Assembly: GCA_003151825.1 (NCBI GenBank) | Contig: PLYO01000031.1 | Coordinates: 1-64,000 of the forward strand | Direction: 5' to 3' | Source of the DNA: Ignavibacteriota bacterium | GTDB lineage: Bacteria; Bacteroidota; Ignavibacteria; Palsa-1295 | DNA: 64,000 bases | In this document: one piece after another, positions 1 to 7,242 of the stretch | Numbering within the stretch: position 1 is the first letter of the stretch | Layout of the letters: every line of letters begins with the position of its first letter | Translations under genes and position numbers: made by a program | Notes under the pieces: generated by a model | Told to the model about the DNA's origin: nothing | Database searches by the model: none | What the model saw: the letters and a program-made list of their open reading frames with translations, nothing else

Positions 1-641
1 TTCTGCCGCTTGGCGCCTTCGACGAGGCCGATCATGCGATCGATAAAGGTCTCGCCGGGATTCGAGGTGATCTTTACTTTGATCCAATCGGAAATAATCC
101 GCGTACCGCCGGTCACCGCGCAGCGGTCACCGCCGCTTTCACGAATGACCGGTGCGGATTCGCCGGTAATGGCTGATTCATCAATAGAGGCAATCCCTTC
201 GACTGCGTCGCCATCTCCAGGAATGGTATCACCCGCTTCCACCATAACAATATCTCCTTTGCGGAGCATCGTTGCGTTGACTTGCGAAACTGCGGAATCT
301 TTCCCGATGAGCTTCGCCATCGTATCGGTTTTCGTTTTGCGCAACGCATCGGCTTGTGCCTTGCCGCGGCCTTCGGCCATCGCTTCGGCAAAGGTCGCAA
401 AATAGACCGTGAACCACAACCACGCGGAGATCAAACCTGAAAAAAGTGGATTGCCAGAATTCGTGGCAAGCTCATTTATCCACGAGCCGGTCGTGAGCAC
501 CGCGCCCACTTCAACGACAAACATGACTGGATTTTTCCAGAGTGCTCTCGGATCGAGCTTTTTCAAAGCATCGAGAAGCGCGCGATTGACGATCGCCGGA
601 TCGAATATCTTTTTTTGTTGACGTATTTCGTGTTTTGCCAT
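1..641 (-). CDS. kdpB: Potassium-transporting ATPase B subunit, N-terminal part
   Basis: This is the first ~213 residues of KdpB, the P-type ATPase subunit that hydrolyses ATP to drive high-affinity K+ uptake through KdpA; the gene runs off the left edge. The start is the ATG at 641 (MAKHEIRQQKKIFDP), two bases after the kdpA stop, so the two genes are translationally close. The visible part contains the two first membrane spans (ALWKNPVMFVVEVGAVLTT, WLWFTVYFATFAEAMAEG), the actuator-domain region with GDTIPGDGDAVEG and the TGES loop (ESAITGESAPV). The phosphorylation motif DKTGT would lie beyond the window. Reading is from the reverse complement of 1-641; homology to KdpB is unambiguous. Confidence 0.95.
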   Translation of the reverse strand, partial: MAKHEIRQQKKIFDPAIVNRALLDALKKLDPRALWKNPVMFVVEVGAVLTTGSWINELATNSGNPLFSGLISAWLWFTVYFATFAEAMAEGRGKAQADALRKTKTDTMAKLIGKDSAVSQVNATMLRKGDIVMVEAGDTIPGDGDAVEGIASIDESAITGESAPVIRESGGDRCAVTGGTRIISDWIKVKITSNPGETFIDRMIGLVEGAKRQ

Positions 642-643
642 TA

Positions 644-2371
644 TTAAAAGACCTTTCCAGCTCCCATGAGTAAATGTTCCAAGATCGGCCCCAGCGATAG
701 CGCCGGAAAAAACGTCAGCCCACCGACAATGAGAATGACCATCACCAGCAATGTGCTAAAGAGCGGTGTGTTCGTCAGAAACGTCCCTTGCGATGGCGCG
801 ATGGGCGTTTTCCTCGCCATGCTGCCGGCAACGGCGAGCATGGGAATTATTACGAAAAATCTTCCGAACAGCATCGCAATGCCAAGGGTGATGTTAAAGA
901 ATTGGGTGTTCGCGTTGAGTCCCGCAAAAGCGGAACCGTTATTGCCCGTTGCGGATGTGAAGGCGTAGAGAATTTCCGTCAGCCCATGCGGGCCGGTATT
1001 GGCGAGGCTTTTCAGCGCATCCGGTTTTACGACCGCCCACGCAGTAAATCCCAAAATACAAAAGACGAGCGAGAGCAGCGCCAGCATCGAAAGCTTCACC
1101 TCTTTCGACTCGATCTTTTTGCCTAAATATTCCGGCGTGCGCCCGACCATGAGGCCCGCGATAAACACCGCGATGAGCACGAAGACGATCATGCCATACA
1201 GCCCCGAGCCGACGCCGCCGAAAATCACTTCGCCAAGCATGATGTTGAAGAGTGGAACCATTCCTCCGATCGGCGTAAAGCTTTCGTGCATGGCGTTCAC
1301 CGCGCCGCACGAGGCGTCCGTCGTGACCGTTGCGAACAGCGCGCTCTGCGTAATGCCGAAGCGAACTTCTTTTCCTTCCATGCTGCCGCCCGGCTGCGAA
1401 TCGGTGGCAATGCGTTCGATGCCAAGTTTTTCCGTGATTGGATTGCCGGATTGCTCTGCCGTGTAGCAGGTGACAAGTCCGGCCAGAAAAAGGAATGTCA
1501 TCGCGCCCCAAATCGCCCATCCCTGCTTCTGGTCTTTCGCCATGCGGCCAAACATGTAGGTCAGCCCGGAACCAATGGAAAAAATCAGGATGACCTGAAT
1601 GAAATTCGTCAGCGCCGTCGGGTTTTCGAAGGGGTGCGCGGAATTCGCGTTGAAAAACCCTCCGCCATTCGTTCCCAATATCTTGATCGCTTCCTGCGAT
1701 GCCACAGGCCCCATCGGAATGATTTGCTTTACCCCTTCGAGCGTCGTGGCCGTGACGTATGGCGATAAATTCTGGATCATGCCGCCCGCGACAAAAATTA
1801 TCGCGACAATAAGAGACATCGGAAGCAGCACATAGAGCGTGCAGCGCACGAGATCGACCCAAAAGTTACCAATCGTGTGAACGGACGCTCGCACCAGGCC
1901 ACGCACAACGGCAACGGCAATCGCAATTCCCATTGCGGCGGAAGTGAAATTGTGGAATGCAAGGCCGGCCATTTGCGTGAAGTAGCTCATGGTCGATTCA
2001 CCCGAATACGCCTGCCAATTCGTGTTCGTCGTAAAGCTCACGGCGGTGTTGAAACTGAGATCGGGAGCGAGCGCGCCCAAACCCTGCGGGTTCCAGGGAA
2101 GTATTTGCTGCAACCGCAAGATGCCATAGAGCACCATGCAACTCACCGCGCTGAAAATCAGCATGGCCGCGCTGTACGCCGTCCATTTCATTTCGGCCTT
2201 TGCATCGACGCCGCACAATTTATAAATAACCCGCTCGATCGGCCCTAAGACCGGCGTGAGAAACATCCGCTCGTTCGTGAAAACCCGAACGAGATACACG
2301 CCCATCGGCTTCGTGAGGAGCACGAGCACGACGAGGTACGCGAGTAATTGTAAAATGCCGTTCGATGTCAT
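644..2371 (-). CDS. kdpA: Potassium-transporting ATPase A subunit (channel-like)
   Basis: KdpA is the K+-binding, channel-like membrane subunit of the Kdp complex. The 575-residue protein has about ten hydrophobic spans and the family's pore-loop signatures, for example SFTTNTNWQAYSGE, LGTNGGGFFNANSAHPFEN, TDASCGAVNAMHESFTPIGG and TSATGNNGSAFAGL, which correspond to the four selectivity-filter loops. The start ATG at 2371 (MTSNGILQLLAYLV) is preferred over an upstream one that would begin in the heptanucleotide repeat at 2379-2440. It is followed by kdpB after two bases and preceded by kdpF. Length and motifs are complete, so the protein is probably functional. Confidence 0.97.
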   Translation of the reverse strand: MTSNGILQLLAYLVVLVLLTKPMGVYLVRVFTNERMFLTPVLGPIERVIYKLCGVDAKAEMKWTAYSAAMLIFSAVSCMVLYGILRLQQILPWNPQGLGALAPDLSFNTAVSFTTNTNWQAYSGESTMSYFTQMAGLAFHNFTSAAMGIAIAVAVVRGLVRASVHTIGNFWVDLVRCTLYVLLPMSLIVAIIFVAGGMIQNLSPYVTATTLEGVKQIIPMGPVASQEAIKILGTNGGGFFNANSAHPFENPTALTNFIQVILIFSIGSGLTYMFGRMAKDQKQGWAIWGAMTFLFLAGLVTCYTAEQSGNPITEKLGIERIATDSQPGGSMEGKEVRFGITQSALFATVTTDASCGAVNAMHESFTPIGGMVPLFNIMLGEVIFGGVGSGLYGMIVFVLIAVFIAGLMVGRTPEYLGKKIESKEVKLSMLALLSLVFCILGFTAWAVVKPDALKSLANTGPHGLTEILYAFTSATGNNGSAFAGLNANTQFFNITLGIAMLFGRFFVIIPMLAVAGSMARKTPIAPSQGTFLTNTPLFSTLLVMVILIVGGLTFFPALSLGPILEHLLMGAGKVF

Positions 2372-2378
2372 AATCTTT

Positions 2379-2440
2379 CGAGTAACGAGTAACAAGTAAC
2401 GAGTAACGAGTGAAATACACGATACTCGTTACTCATTCAC
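2379..2440. repeat. Heptanucleotide tandem array with hairpin, kdpF-kdpA junction
   Basis: Five successive 7-bp units, CGAGTAA, CGAGTAA, CAAGTAA, CGAGTAA and CGAGTGA, occupy 2379-2413. The reverse complement of the unit follows at once, giving an 11-bp perfect stem (GAGTAACGAGT at 2401-2411 with ACTCGTTACTC at 2424-2434). The array fills the gap between kdpF and kdpA inside the operon. Related period-7 arrays occur at 15839, 27884, 51071 and 53984. Confidence 0.85.
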
Positions 2441-2443
2441 GCA

Positions 2444-2527
2444 TTAAAATTTTTCCGGATACAGCAGCGCGTACATTAAATATGCGATCGCCGCGATGAC
2501 TAAAAGGAGTAAAAAAATTCCGCCCAT
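2444..2527 (-). CDS. kdpF: KdpF, small stabilising subunit of the Kdp complex
   Basis: A 27-residue single-span membrane peptide, MGGIFLLLLVIAAIAYLMYA followed by LLYPEKF. Its length, the one hydrophobic helix, the Y-L-x-x-A-L-L-x-P-E-x-F ending and the position directly before kdpA are those of KdpF, which stabilises the KdpABC complex in the inner membrane. Start ATG 2527 and stop TAA 2444 are unambiguous. The gene is separated from kdpA by the heptanucleotide array at 2379-2440. Confidence 0.9.
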   Translation of the reverse strand: MGGIFLLLLVIAAIAYLMYALLYPEKF

Positions 2528-2546
2528 GTTATTTTTAAGCTTCGAA

Positions 2547-2630
2547 TCAAATTTTTTCGCAATACATTTGGAACGCGATGGAAATCGCGAAGAACGCGAG
2601 GATGATTGCGATGTAGAGAATATCGTTCAT
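2547..2630 (-). CDS. Second tiny membrane protein of the kdp locus
   Basis: A 27-residue open frame, MNDILYIAIILAFFAISIAF plus QMYCEKI, lies between the histidine kinase stop (2639) and kdpF. It is one hydrophobic helix with an acidic N-terminus and a C-terminal Cys-Glu-Lys. Short open frames of this kind (M-x-x-L-Y-I-A-x...F-x-x-x-C-x-K/R-I) are often seen just upstream of kdpF in other genomes, which is family knowledge from memory. It could help assemble the Kdp complex. No function is established, but size, hydrophobicity and tight spacing (9 and 20 bases to its neighbours) argue that it is translated. Confidence 0.65.
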   Translation of the reverse strand: MNDILYIAIILAFFAISIAFQMYCEKI

Positions 2631-2638
2631 AGCGTTGG

Positions 2639-3964
2639 TTAAGCTTTTGGTAATGGCAGCGCAATGGTAAAAGTCGATCCGTGGCCCATGGCGCTTTCCG
2701 CCCAAATACGCCCGCCATGGGCGAGCACGATTTCCCGCGCAATCGAAAGCCCCAGTCCCGTGCCGGAACCAAATCCCATGCGGCCTTCTTCGACTTGCAC
2801 GAACTTATCGAAAATGCGCAAGAGATCGCCTTCGGGAATCCCTTTGCCTTTGTCGGTTACGGAAACCCAGATTTCGCGGTCGATGACGCGCGCTTCGACC
2901 ATGACGGAAGAACCGCGCGCGCTGTAGCGGATGGCATTAGAAAGTAAATTCGTAATAGCCCACGCCATCTTGTTCGGATCGACGACCGTTTCCGGCACAT
3001 CTTTCATAACCGCAATATCGATCGTGACGCCAGCTTCTTCCGATCGCAGGGACACTGGAAGAATTGCGCTCTCGATAAGCGTTTCGACATCGGTTTCGCG
3101 CGCTTGAAGTTGAAGCGTGCCCGTCTCGAGTTTGGCAAGATCGAGTAATTCTCGGACGAGATTGAGCAGCCGGTCGGACTCATGCCGGATCGTTGCCGCA
3201 AGCTCATTTTGTTTCGGACTGAGCGGACCGGCAATGCCATCGGCAAGTAGGCCGCTCGTCATTTTTATGGCGCTGAGCGGATTTTTGAGTTCGTGAGCCG
3301 CCGTCGCGACGAAATTGCTTTTCGCTCGATCCAATTCCTGGAACTCCGCAAGATTCCGGCGCGACACCGCGACGGCCAAAAAAATTGCGACTGCTACCAG
3401 CAGCACCGTTATGCCAAGCGTCGAATACCGCGCGAACTGACCTTCGGCTTTCACCGCCTCGGAGCGCGCGAACATCGCCCGCTCGTTCAATCCGAGAACA
3501 GCTTCGCAGTCAGTATGCACCGTTTCGGATAAGCCCCGTAACCGTGAAAGATTGTCCGCCGTGGGTTGGGCAGCAGCCAATGCGTTGGCCACGCGATACA
3601 CTTCATAATCCCGCTCGATTTTTTTCGCGGCGTCCAATTCTCCCGGCTCTGTGATATTCGAGTATTCGAGCGCGAGTTGACGGCGGAACATTGCATCGGC
3701 AGCATGACCGTCATTGGCAAGCGTCGAATACATCACAGCATCGTCCATCCTCGCGAGCGCTGACTCCATGCTATGAGCATATTGAATGCTCCGGTAATTT
3801 TCGATAAACAGGTGCTCTGCGGCTGATCCAAGCGTCGAAATATGATAATACGACCACCCCGCGATGAGCAGCGTAAGAAAAATGACGAGCGAAAAACCGG
3901 TCAGGATGCGGATGCGAAGTCCGCGCTCGATAATACGATTAGCCATGGGGGTTTTCACGTCCAA
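2639..3964 (-). CDS. Membrane sensor histidine kinase next to kdp
   Basis: A 441-residue two-component sensor kinase. Residues ~18-40 form the first membrane span (FSLVIFLTLLIAGWSYY), ~41-178 a helical periplasmic sensor region, and ~179-205 the second span. The cytoplasmic part has the H-box ATAAHELKNPLSAIKM with the phospho-accepting His near residue 226, an N-box (NLLSNAIRYSARG), the G1 box (VTDKGKGIPEGDL), an F-box (RIFDKFVQ) and the G2 box (GSGTGLGLSIAREIVLAHGG). It is not KdpD: the KdpD N-terminal and Usp domains are absent. It lies between an outer-membrane protein and the kdp genes, all on the minus strand; the likely partner is the NtrC-type regulator at 4791. The start at 3964 could instead be the ATG at 3946. 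Confidence 0.9.
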   Translation of the reverse strand: MDVKTPMANRIIERGLRIRILTGFSLVIFLTLLIAGWSYYHISTLGSAAEHLFIENYRSIQYAHSMESALARMDDAVMYSTLANDGHAADAMFRRQLALEYSNITEPGELDAAKKIERDYEVYRVANALAAAQPTADNLSRLRGLSETVHTDCEAVLGLNERAMFARSEAVKAEGQFARYSTLGITVLLVAVAIFLAVAVSRRNLAEFQELDRAKSNFVATAAHELKNPLSAIKMTSGLLADGIAGPLSPKQNELAATIRHESDRLLNLVRELLDLAKLETGTLQLQARETDVETLIESAILPVSLRSEEAGVTIDIAVMKDVPETVVDPNKMAWAITNLLSNAIRYSARGSSVMVEARVIDREIWVSVTDKGKGIPEGDLLRIFDKFVQVEEGRMGFGSGTGLGLSIAREIVLAHGGRIWAESAMGHGSTFTIALPLPKA

Positions 3965-3972
3965 ACAAATAG

Positions 3973-4653
3973 TTAGAAAGTGTATCCCACTTCGAGCAGG
4001 AAGCTATCGCCCGTCCGCGATACATTGGAAAATTGGTACGCGGGATAGAATATCCATTTGCCAAACGGGCCAACGAAGAAGCCTGGCGCTACGTAGCTCA
4101 GCGCATTCTGACCGGAATAGCCATCGACGGCCAATGTCAACCAATCAGTGAGCGTAAGCTCCACGCTGCCCAGCGCGCCCAATTTATTTCCGGCGCCGGT
4201 TACCGCGTCCGTCGCATAGTAAGCACCGCCATCCAGACGCAGGCTGCCAAAAAACTTATATCCTGTCATTGCGTATCCGAAAATTCCAGCACTCCTGCCC
4301 GACGTGAGAGGAAGATAGGCATGGATTCCTTCCGTCAGCGTCCACGGAGCAGTAGTATCGAGGGATTGACTATGCTTAAAAGTTACTATTGCCGTCCAGA
4401 GCTTATCACCCACGTTGATGTAACCGGGAAGATTTACGCCGCCCTCGAAATTATAGCCATAACCAATCACGACGCGTGGCGTGAGCGCGTAGTATTTCGG
4501 ATCGGCCAGCCGGAACGGTGCATCCACTTCGCCATAGACCGTGCCCGGAGCGAGTACGTCCTGGCTCGGCACATTAAAGATGGTTTGCTGTGCATAGGCG
4601 TTTCCCGCCATGCAGGATACCGCCAAGAGGATAAAAAATACGCGAGATTTCAT
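3973..4653 (-). CDS. Predicted outer-membrane beta-barrel protein
   Basis: A 226-residue protein with a signal peptide (MKSRVFFILLAVSCMAGNAYA, cleavage after AYA) followed by amphipathic beta-strand-like sequence rich in Tyr, Gly and Phe and a C-terminal strand ending LLEVGYTF, i.e. a terminal aromatic residue as in outer-membrane barrels. It stands directly upstream of the kinase and kdp genes, eight bases before the kinase start, so it is probably co-transcribed with them. It may be a pore or sensor for the same stimulus. No specific family recognised. Confidence 0.7.
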   Translation of the reverse strand: MKSRVFFILLAVSCMAGNAYAQQTIFNVPSQDVLAPGTVYGEVDAPFRLADPKYYALTPRVVIGYGYNFEGGVNLPGYINVGDKLWTAIVTFKHSQSLDTTAPWTLTEGIHAYLPLTSGRSAGIFGYAMTGYKFFGSLRLDGGAYYATDAVTGAGNKLGALGSVELTLTDWLTLAVDGYSGQNALSYVAPGFFVGPFGKWIFYPAYQFSNVSRTGDSFLLEVGYTF

Positions 4654-4735
4654 ATCTTCAATTGGTTATCAAAGAATTATGCCAACTTGCAAAAAGGCGA
4701 TTTTTTAACCAAATAGGTAAGCAACTCCTTTATTC

Positions 4736-4769
4736 ATTATAGCATTTCGCTATGGAATCATAGCGAAAT
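4736..4769 (-). promoter_or_regulatory. Candidate promoter with overlapping palindromic operator
   Basis: In the gap before the outer-membrane gene, an 11-bp perfect inverted repeat with a 4-nt loop (ATTTCGCTATG at 4744-4754, CATAGCGAAAT at 4759-4769) is followed on the minus strand by TATAAT (4741-4736). The palindrome therefore sits where the spacer and -35 region of a promoter would be, as expected for a repressor or activator site governing the outer-membrane protein, kinase and kdp genes. It could also act as a terminator for the regulator gene ending at 4791, but no T-run follows the stem. Confidence 0.4.
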
Positions 4770-4790
4770 ACCATACTGTCGGACATTCCT

Positions 4791-6143
4791 TCACTCGATC
4801 CCATACATCCTGAGCTTTCTGTAAAGCGTCGTCGTTGCAATGTTCAATTGCTTTGCGGTGAGTAGTTTGTTGCCGCCATTGCGTTCGAGCACTTCGAGAA
4901 TGTACTTCTTTTCTATTTCATCGAGCGGCGCGATTTCGCGTGGCTCGCGATTCGTGGAAAGCGCGGCGGGCCTTTTGAATAATTCCTCTGGTAAATGTTC
5001 GAGTTCAAGTGTGCCGTCGTCAGCAAAAATGAGCGCGCGCTCGATCACATTTTTCAGTTCCCGAACGTTGCCGGGCCAATCGTAGTCCACAAGGGCTTCG
5101 AGAGCATGCGGAGAAATAGTATGAACTTTACTTCCAATCTTCGGCGCAAGTTCCGCCAGCAATGCCTGCGCGAGGAGCGGAATATCTTCCTTGCGTTCGC
5201 GGAGTGGCGAAAGATGGATTGCAACAACTTTGAGACGGTAGTAGAGATCTTCACGGAACGAATGGTCCCGAATCGCCTCCGCGAGATCGCGATTGGTGGC
5301 AGCAATCACGCGAACGTTTACGCTTCGAGCGCGCGAGCTTCCAACCGGCAAGATTTCGCCTTTTTCGAAAAATCGGAGAAGTTTCACCTGCGTCTCCGGC
5401 GACATTTCTCCAACTTCATCTAAGAATACGGTTCCTCGATCCGCCGATTCGAGAAGCCCTTTCTTATCGCGATTGGCCCCGGTAAATGCGCCGCGAACAT
5501 ATCCGAAGAGTTCGCTCTCCTGAAGGTCGCGCGGAACGGCACCGCAATTGATTGCAATAAAAGAACCATTTCGCCTCGGGCTATTGGCATGAAGCATTTC
5601 GGCGACCAATTCCTTTCCTGTACCGGATTCGCCGGTGATTAGCACACGGGCGTCCGTCGGAGCGACCCTGCGCAGCACTTCATGAAGTTGAGCAATCGCG
5701 GGGCTTTTTCCAACAATGCGGCCAAACGCATATTCTTCTCGAGTTTGTTTTCGGAGCCGATCGATCTCGCGTTTCAGCGCGCGTTTCTCAAGCGATTTTT
5801 CAACTACGAGCACGATCTCTTTATAGTCTGTATCTTTCGTGAGGTAATCGGCGGCGCCGAGCTTCATCGCTTCGACGGCATTTTCGATTTCCGCGTGAGC
5901 CGTGAGCACAATGACTTCCGAATCCGGCGTAAGCCTGCGCGCTTCGCGCAGCATATCGAGACCGCTTTTGCTGCCCATGCGCATGTCGGTAATGATAAGA
6001 TCGATTCCCTGATTTTCAGAAATGGCGCTCATCGCATCCTCTACGCCGGAAGCCAGCAGCACGTCATGCCCGTAGTGCTCCAAAATCGTTTTGTAGTTGC
6101 TGCGCGCGGCGGCTTCGTCGTCCACTAAAAGAATTAAGGACAT
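4791..6143 (-). CDS. NtrC-family sigma-54-dependent response regulator
   Basis: A 450-residue regulator in three parts. Residues 1-120 are a receiver domain with the acidic pair DDE near residue 8 and the phospho-acceptor Asp in LIITDMRMGSKSG. Residues ~140-375 are a sigma-54 AAA+ domain with Walker A GESGTGKE, the GAFTGA loop (YVRGAFTGANRD) that touches sigma-54, Walker B TVFLDEVGEM and the arginine finger region. The C-terminus (~410-450) is a FIS-type helix-turn-helix (LTAKQLNIATTTLYRKLRMY). It activates transcription from -12/-24 promoters after phosphorylation, probably by the kinase at 2639. It is 16 bases downstream of queA and may be co-transcribed with it. Confidence 0.95.
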   Translation of the reverse strand: MSLILLVDDEAAARSNYKTILEHYGHDVLLASGVEDAMSAISENQGIDLIITDMRMGSKSGLDMLREARRLTPDSEVIVLTAHAEIENAVEAMKLGAADYLTKDTDYKEIVLVVEKSLEKRALKREIDRLRKQTREEYAFGRIVGKSPAIAQLHEVLRRVAPTDARVLITGESGTGKELVAEMLHANSPRRNGSFIAINCGAVPRDLQESELFGYVRGAFTGANRDKKGLLESADRGTVFLDEVGEMSPETQVKLLRFFEKGEILPVGSSRARSVNVRVIAATNRDLAEAIRDHSFREDLYYRLKVVAIHLSPLRERKEDIPLLAQALLAELAPKIGSKVHTISPHALEALVDYDWPGNVRELKNVIERALIFADDGTLELEHLPEELFKRPAALSTNREPREIAPLDEIEKKYILEVLERNGGNKLLTAKQLNIATTTLYRKLRMYGIE

Positions 6144-6159
6144 TGCGGAATGGTATGGG

Positions 6160-7242
6160 CTAAAGAATCAGCATCGCATCGCCATAGCTAAAAAAGCGGT
6201 AATTATTTTCGATGGCGTGTTCGTAACATCGTAGCAGAAACTCTCGTCCCATGGATGATCGGTCATCCATAAATGCGGAGATCATCATGAGCAGCGTCGA
6301 GCGCGGAAAATGAAAGTTCGTAACGATGGCATCCGGCACTTTGAATTGGTATGGTGGATAAATAAAGATACCGCTCATGCCGGAACCAGCACGAACTCCC
6401 CCACCTCTGGCAAGAGGAGGGGGCTGGGGGGTGGTGACCGCGAGTGTTTCCAATGCCCGGACGGTCGTAGTACCAACGGCAATGCACCGCTTCCCTTCCC
6501 GTTTCGCGTCATTGATGATTTCTGCATTCGCCTCATTCAGTTCGAAATATTCCTCGTGCATTTTATGCTGCGTAATGTCATCGGATTCAACCGGACGAAA
6601 AGTTCCGAGACCGGTATGCAAGATCAGATATGCGATTTTTATTCCTTTCGCTTCGGTTCGTGCCAAAAGATCGGAAGTGAAATGGAGTCCCGCCGTAGGC
6701 GCGGCAACGGCGCCTGGCTGGGACGCATAAACCGTCTGGTATCGCTCCTTGTCCGATTCTTCCGTCTCGCGATGAAGATACGGCGGCAGCGGTACATGGC
6801 CAATCCGTTCTATTACCTGCCAAAACGCTGCTCCCATTTTATCGAAGCGAACAATTTTCTCGCCTTCGCCCAAATCAGATTCTACTTCGCATATAAGTCC
6901 ATCGAATTCTATTCGATCCGCTATTCGCGCTTTCCGAGCGGGCGCGGCAAGCACCTTCCATCGCCCTTGATCTTCTTCTAATTGCTGATGAAGCAGAATT
7001 TCAATCCGTCCACCCGTCCCACGTTTTCCGATGAGGCGCGCGGGAATGACTTTTGTTTTATTGAGCACGAGCACATCGCCGGGATTCAGGTAGTCTAAAA
7101 TATCCACAAACATTTTATCTTCCCACGTCTCGGAATCGCGGTGTACGACAAGCAGGCGCGAGTCTCCACGAATCATCGGTGGATATTTCGCGATTAAAAG
7201 TTCCGGCAGCGGATAATTGTAATCGGATAGACGGGTACTCAT
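6160..7242 (-). CDS. queA: S-adenosylmethionine:tRNA ribosyltransferase-isomerase
   Basis: QueA transfers and isomerises the ribosyl group of SAM onto 7-aminomethyl-deazaguanine in tRNA, giving epoxyqueuosine. The 360-residue protein, started at MSTRLSDYNYPLPELLIAKYP, has family motifs LVLNKTKVIPARL, RIEILLH, QPGAVAAPTAGLHFT, AYLILHTGLGTFRPV, IAVGTTTVRALE and IVTNFHFPRSTLLMM. The start overlaps the flippase stop by four bases (ATGA). In a normally variable loop after VRALETLAVT the protein carries TPQPPPLARGGGVRAG, encoded by a palindromic G/C-rich insertion at 6395-6436. Confidence 0.95.
   Translation of the reverse strand: MSTRLSDYNYPLPELLIAKYPPMIRGDSRLLVVHRDSETWEDKMFVDILDYLNPGDVLVLNKTKVIPARLIGKRGTGGRIEILLHQQLEEDQGRWKVLAAPARKARIADRIEFDGLICEVESDLGEGEKIVRFDKMGAAFWQVIERIGHVPLPPYLHRETEESDKERYQTVYASQPGAVAAPTAGLHFTSDLLARTEAKGIKIAYLILHTGLGTFRPVESDDITQHKMHEEYFELNEANAEIINDAKREGKRCIAVGTTTVRALETLAVTTPQPPPLARGGGVRAGSGMSGIFIYPPYQFKVPDAIVTNFHFPRSTLLMMISAFMDDRSSMGREFLLRCYEHAIENNYRFFSYGDAMLIL
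6395..6436. repeat. Palindromic GC-rich insertion within queA
   Basis: The sequence ACTCCCCCACCTCTGGCAAG followed by AGGAGGGGGCTGGGGGGTGG contains an inverted repeat (CCCCxACCTCT / AGAGGxGGGG). It is in frame and encodes the Pro/Gly-rich TPQPPPLARGGGVR segment of QueA. Such segments are typical of short palindromic repeats translated in frame. Only one copy is seen in the window. Confidence 0.5.

Noticed and set aside
939..1862. Long open frame antisense to kdpA (307 codons)
   Set aside because: It lies opposite a perfect kdpA frame; composition is Arg/His/Gly-rich as expected of a GC-skewed antisense frame, with no recognisable domain.
2379..2440. CRISPR-like array
   Set aside because: Units are 7 bp with no spacers of constant length and no cas genes in the window; it is a simple tandem repeat. 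The same applies to the other heptanucleotide arrays.
2639..3964. KdpD
   Set aside because: No KdpD N-terminal domain, Usp domain or four-helix membrane block; the protein is a general two-span sensor kinase.
4654..4720. Possible sigma-54 promoter (TTGGCAT ... TTTGA) upstream of the outer-membrane gene
   Set aside because: The -24-like GG is present but the -12 GC is missing, so it does not fit the consensus.
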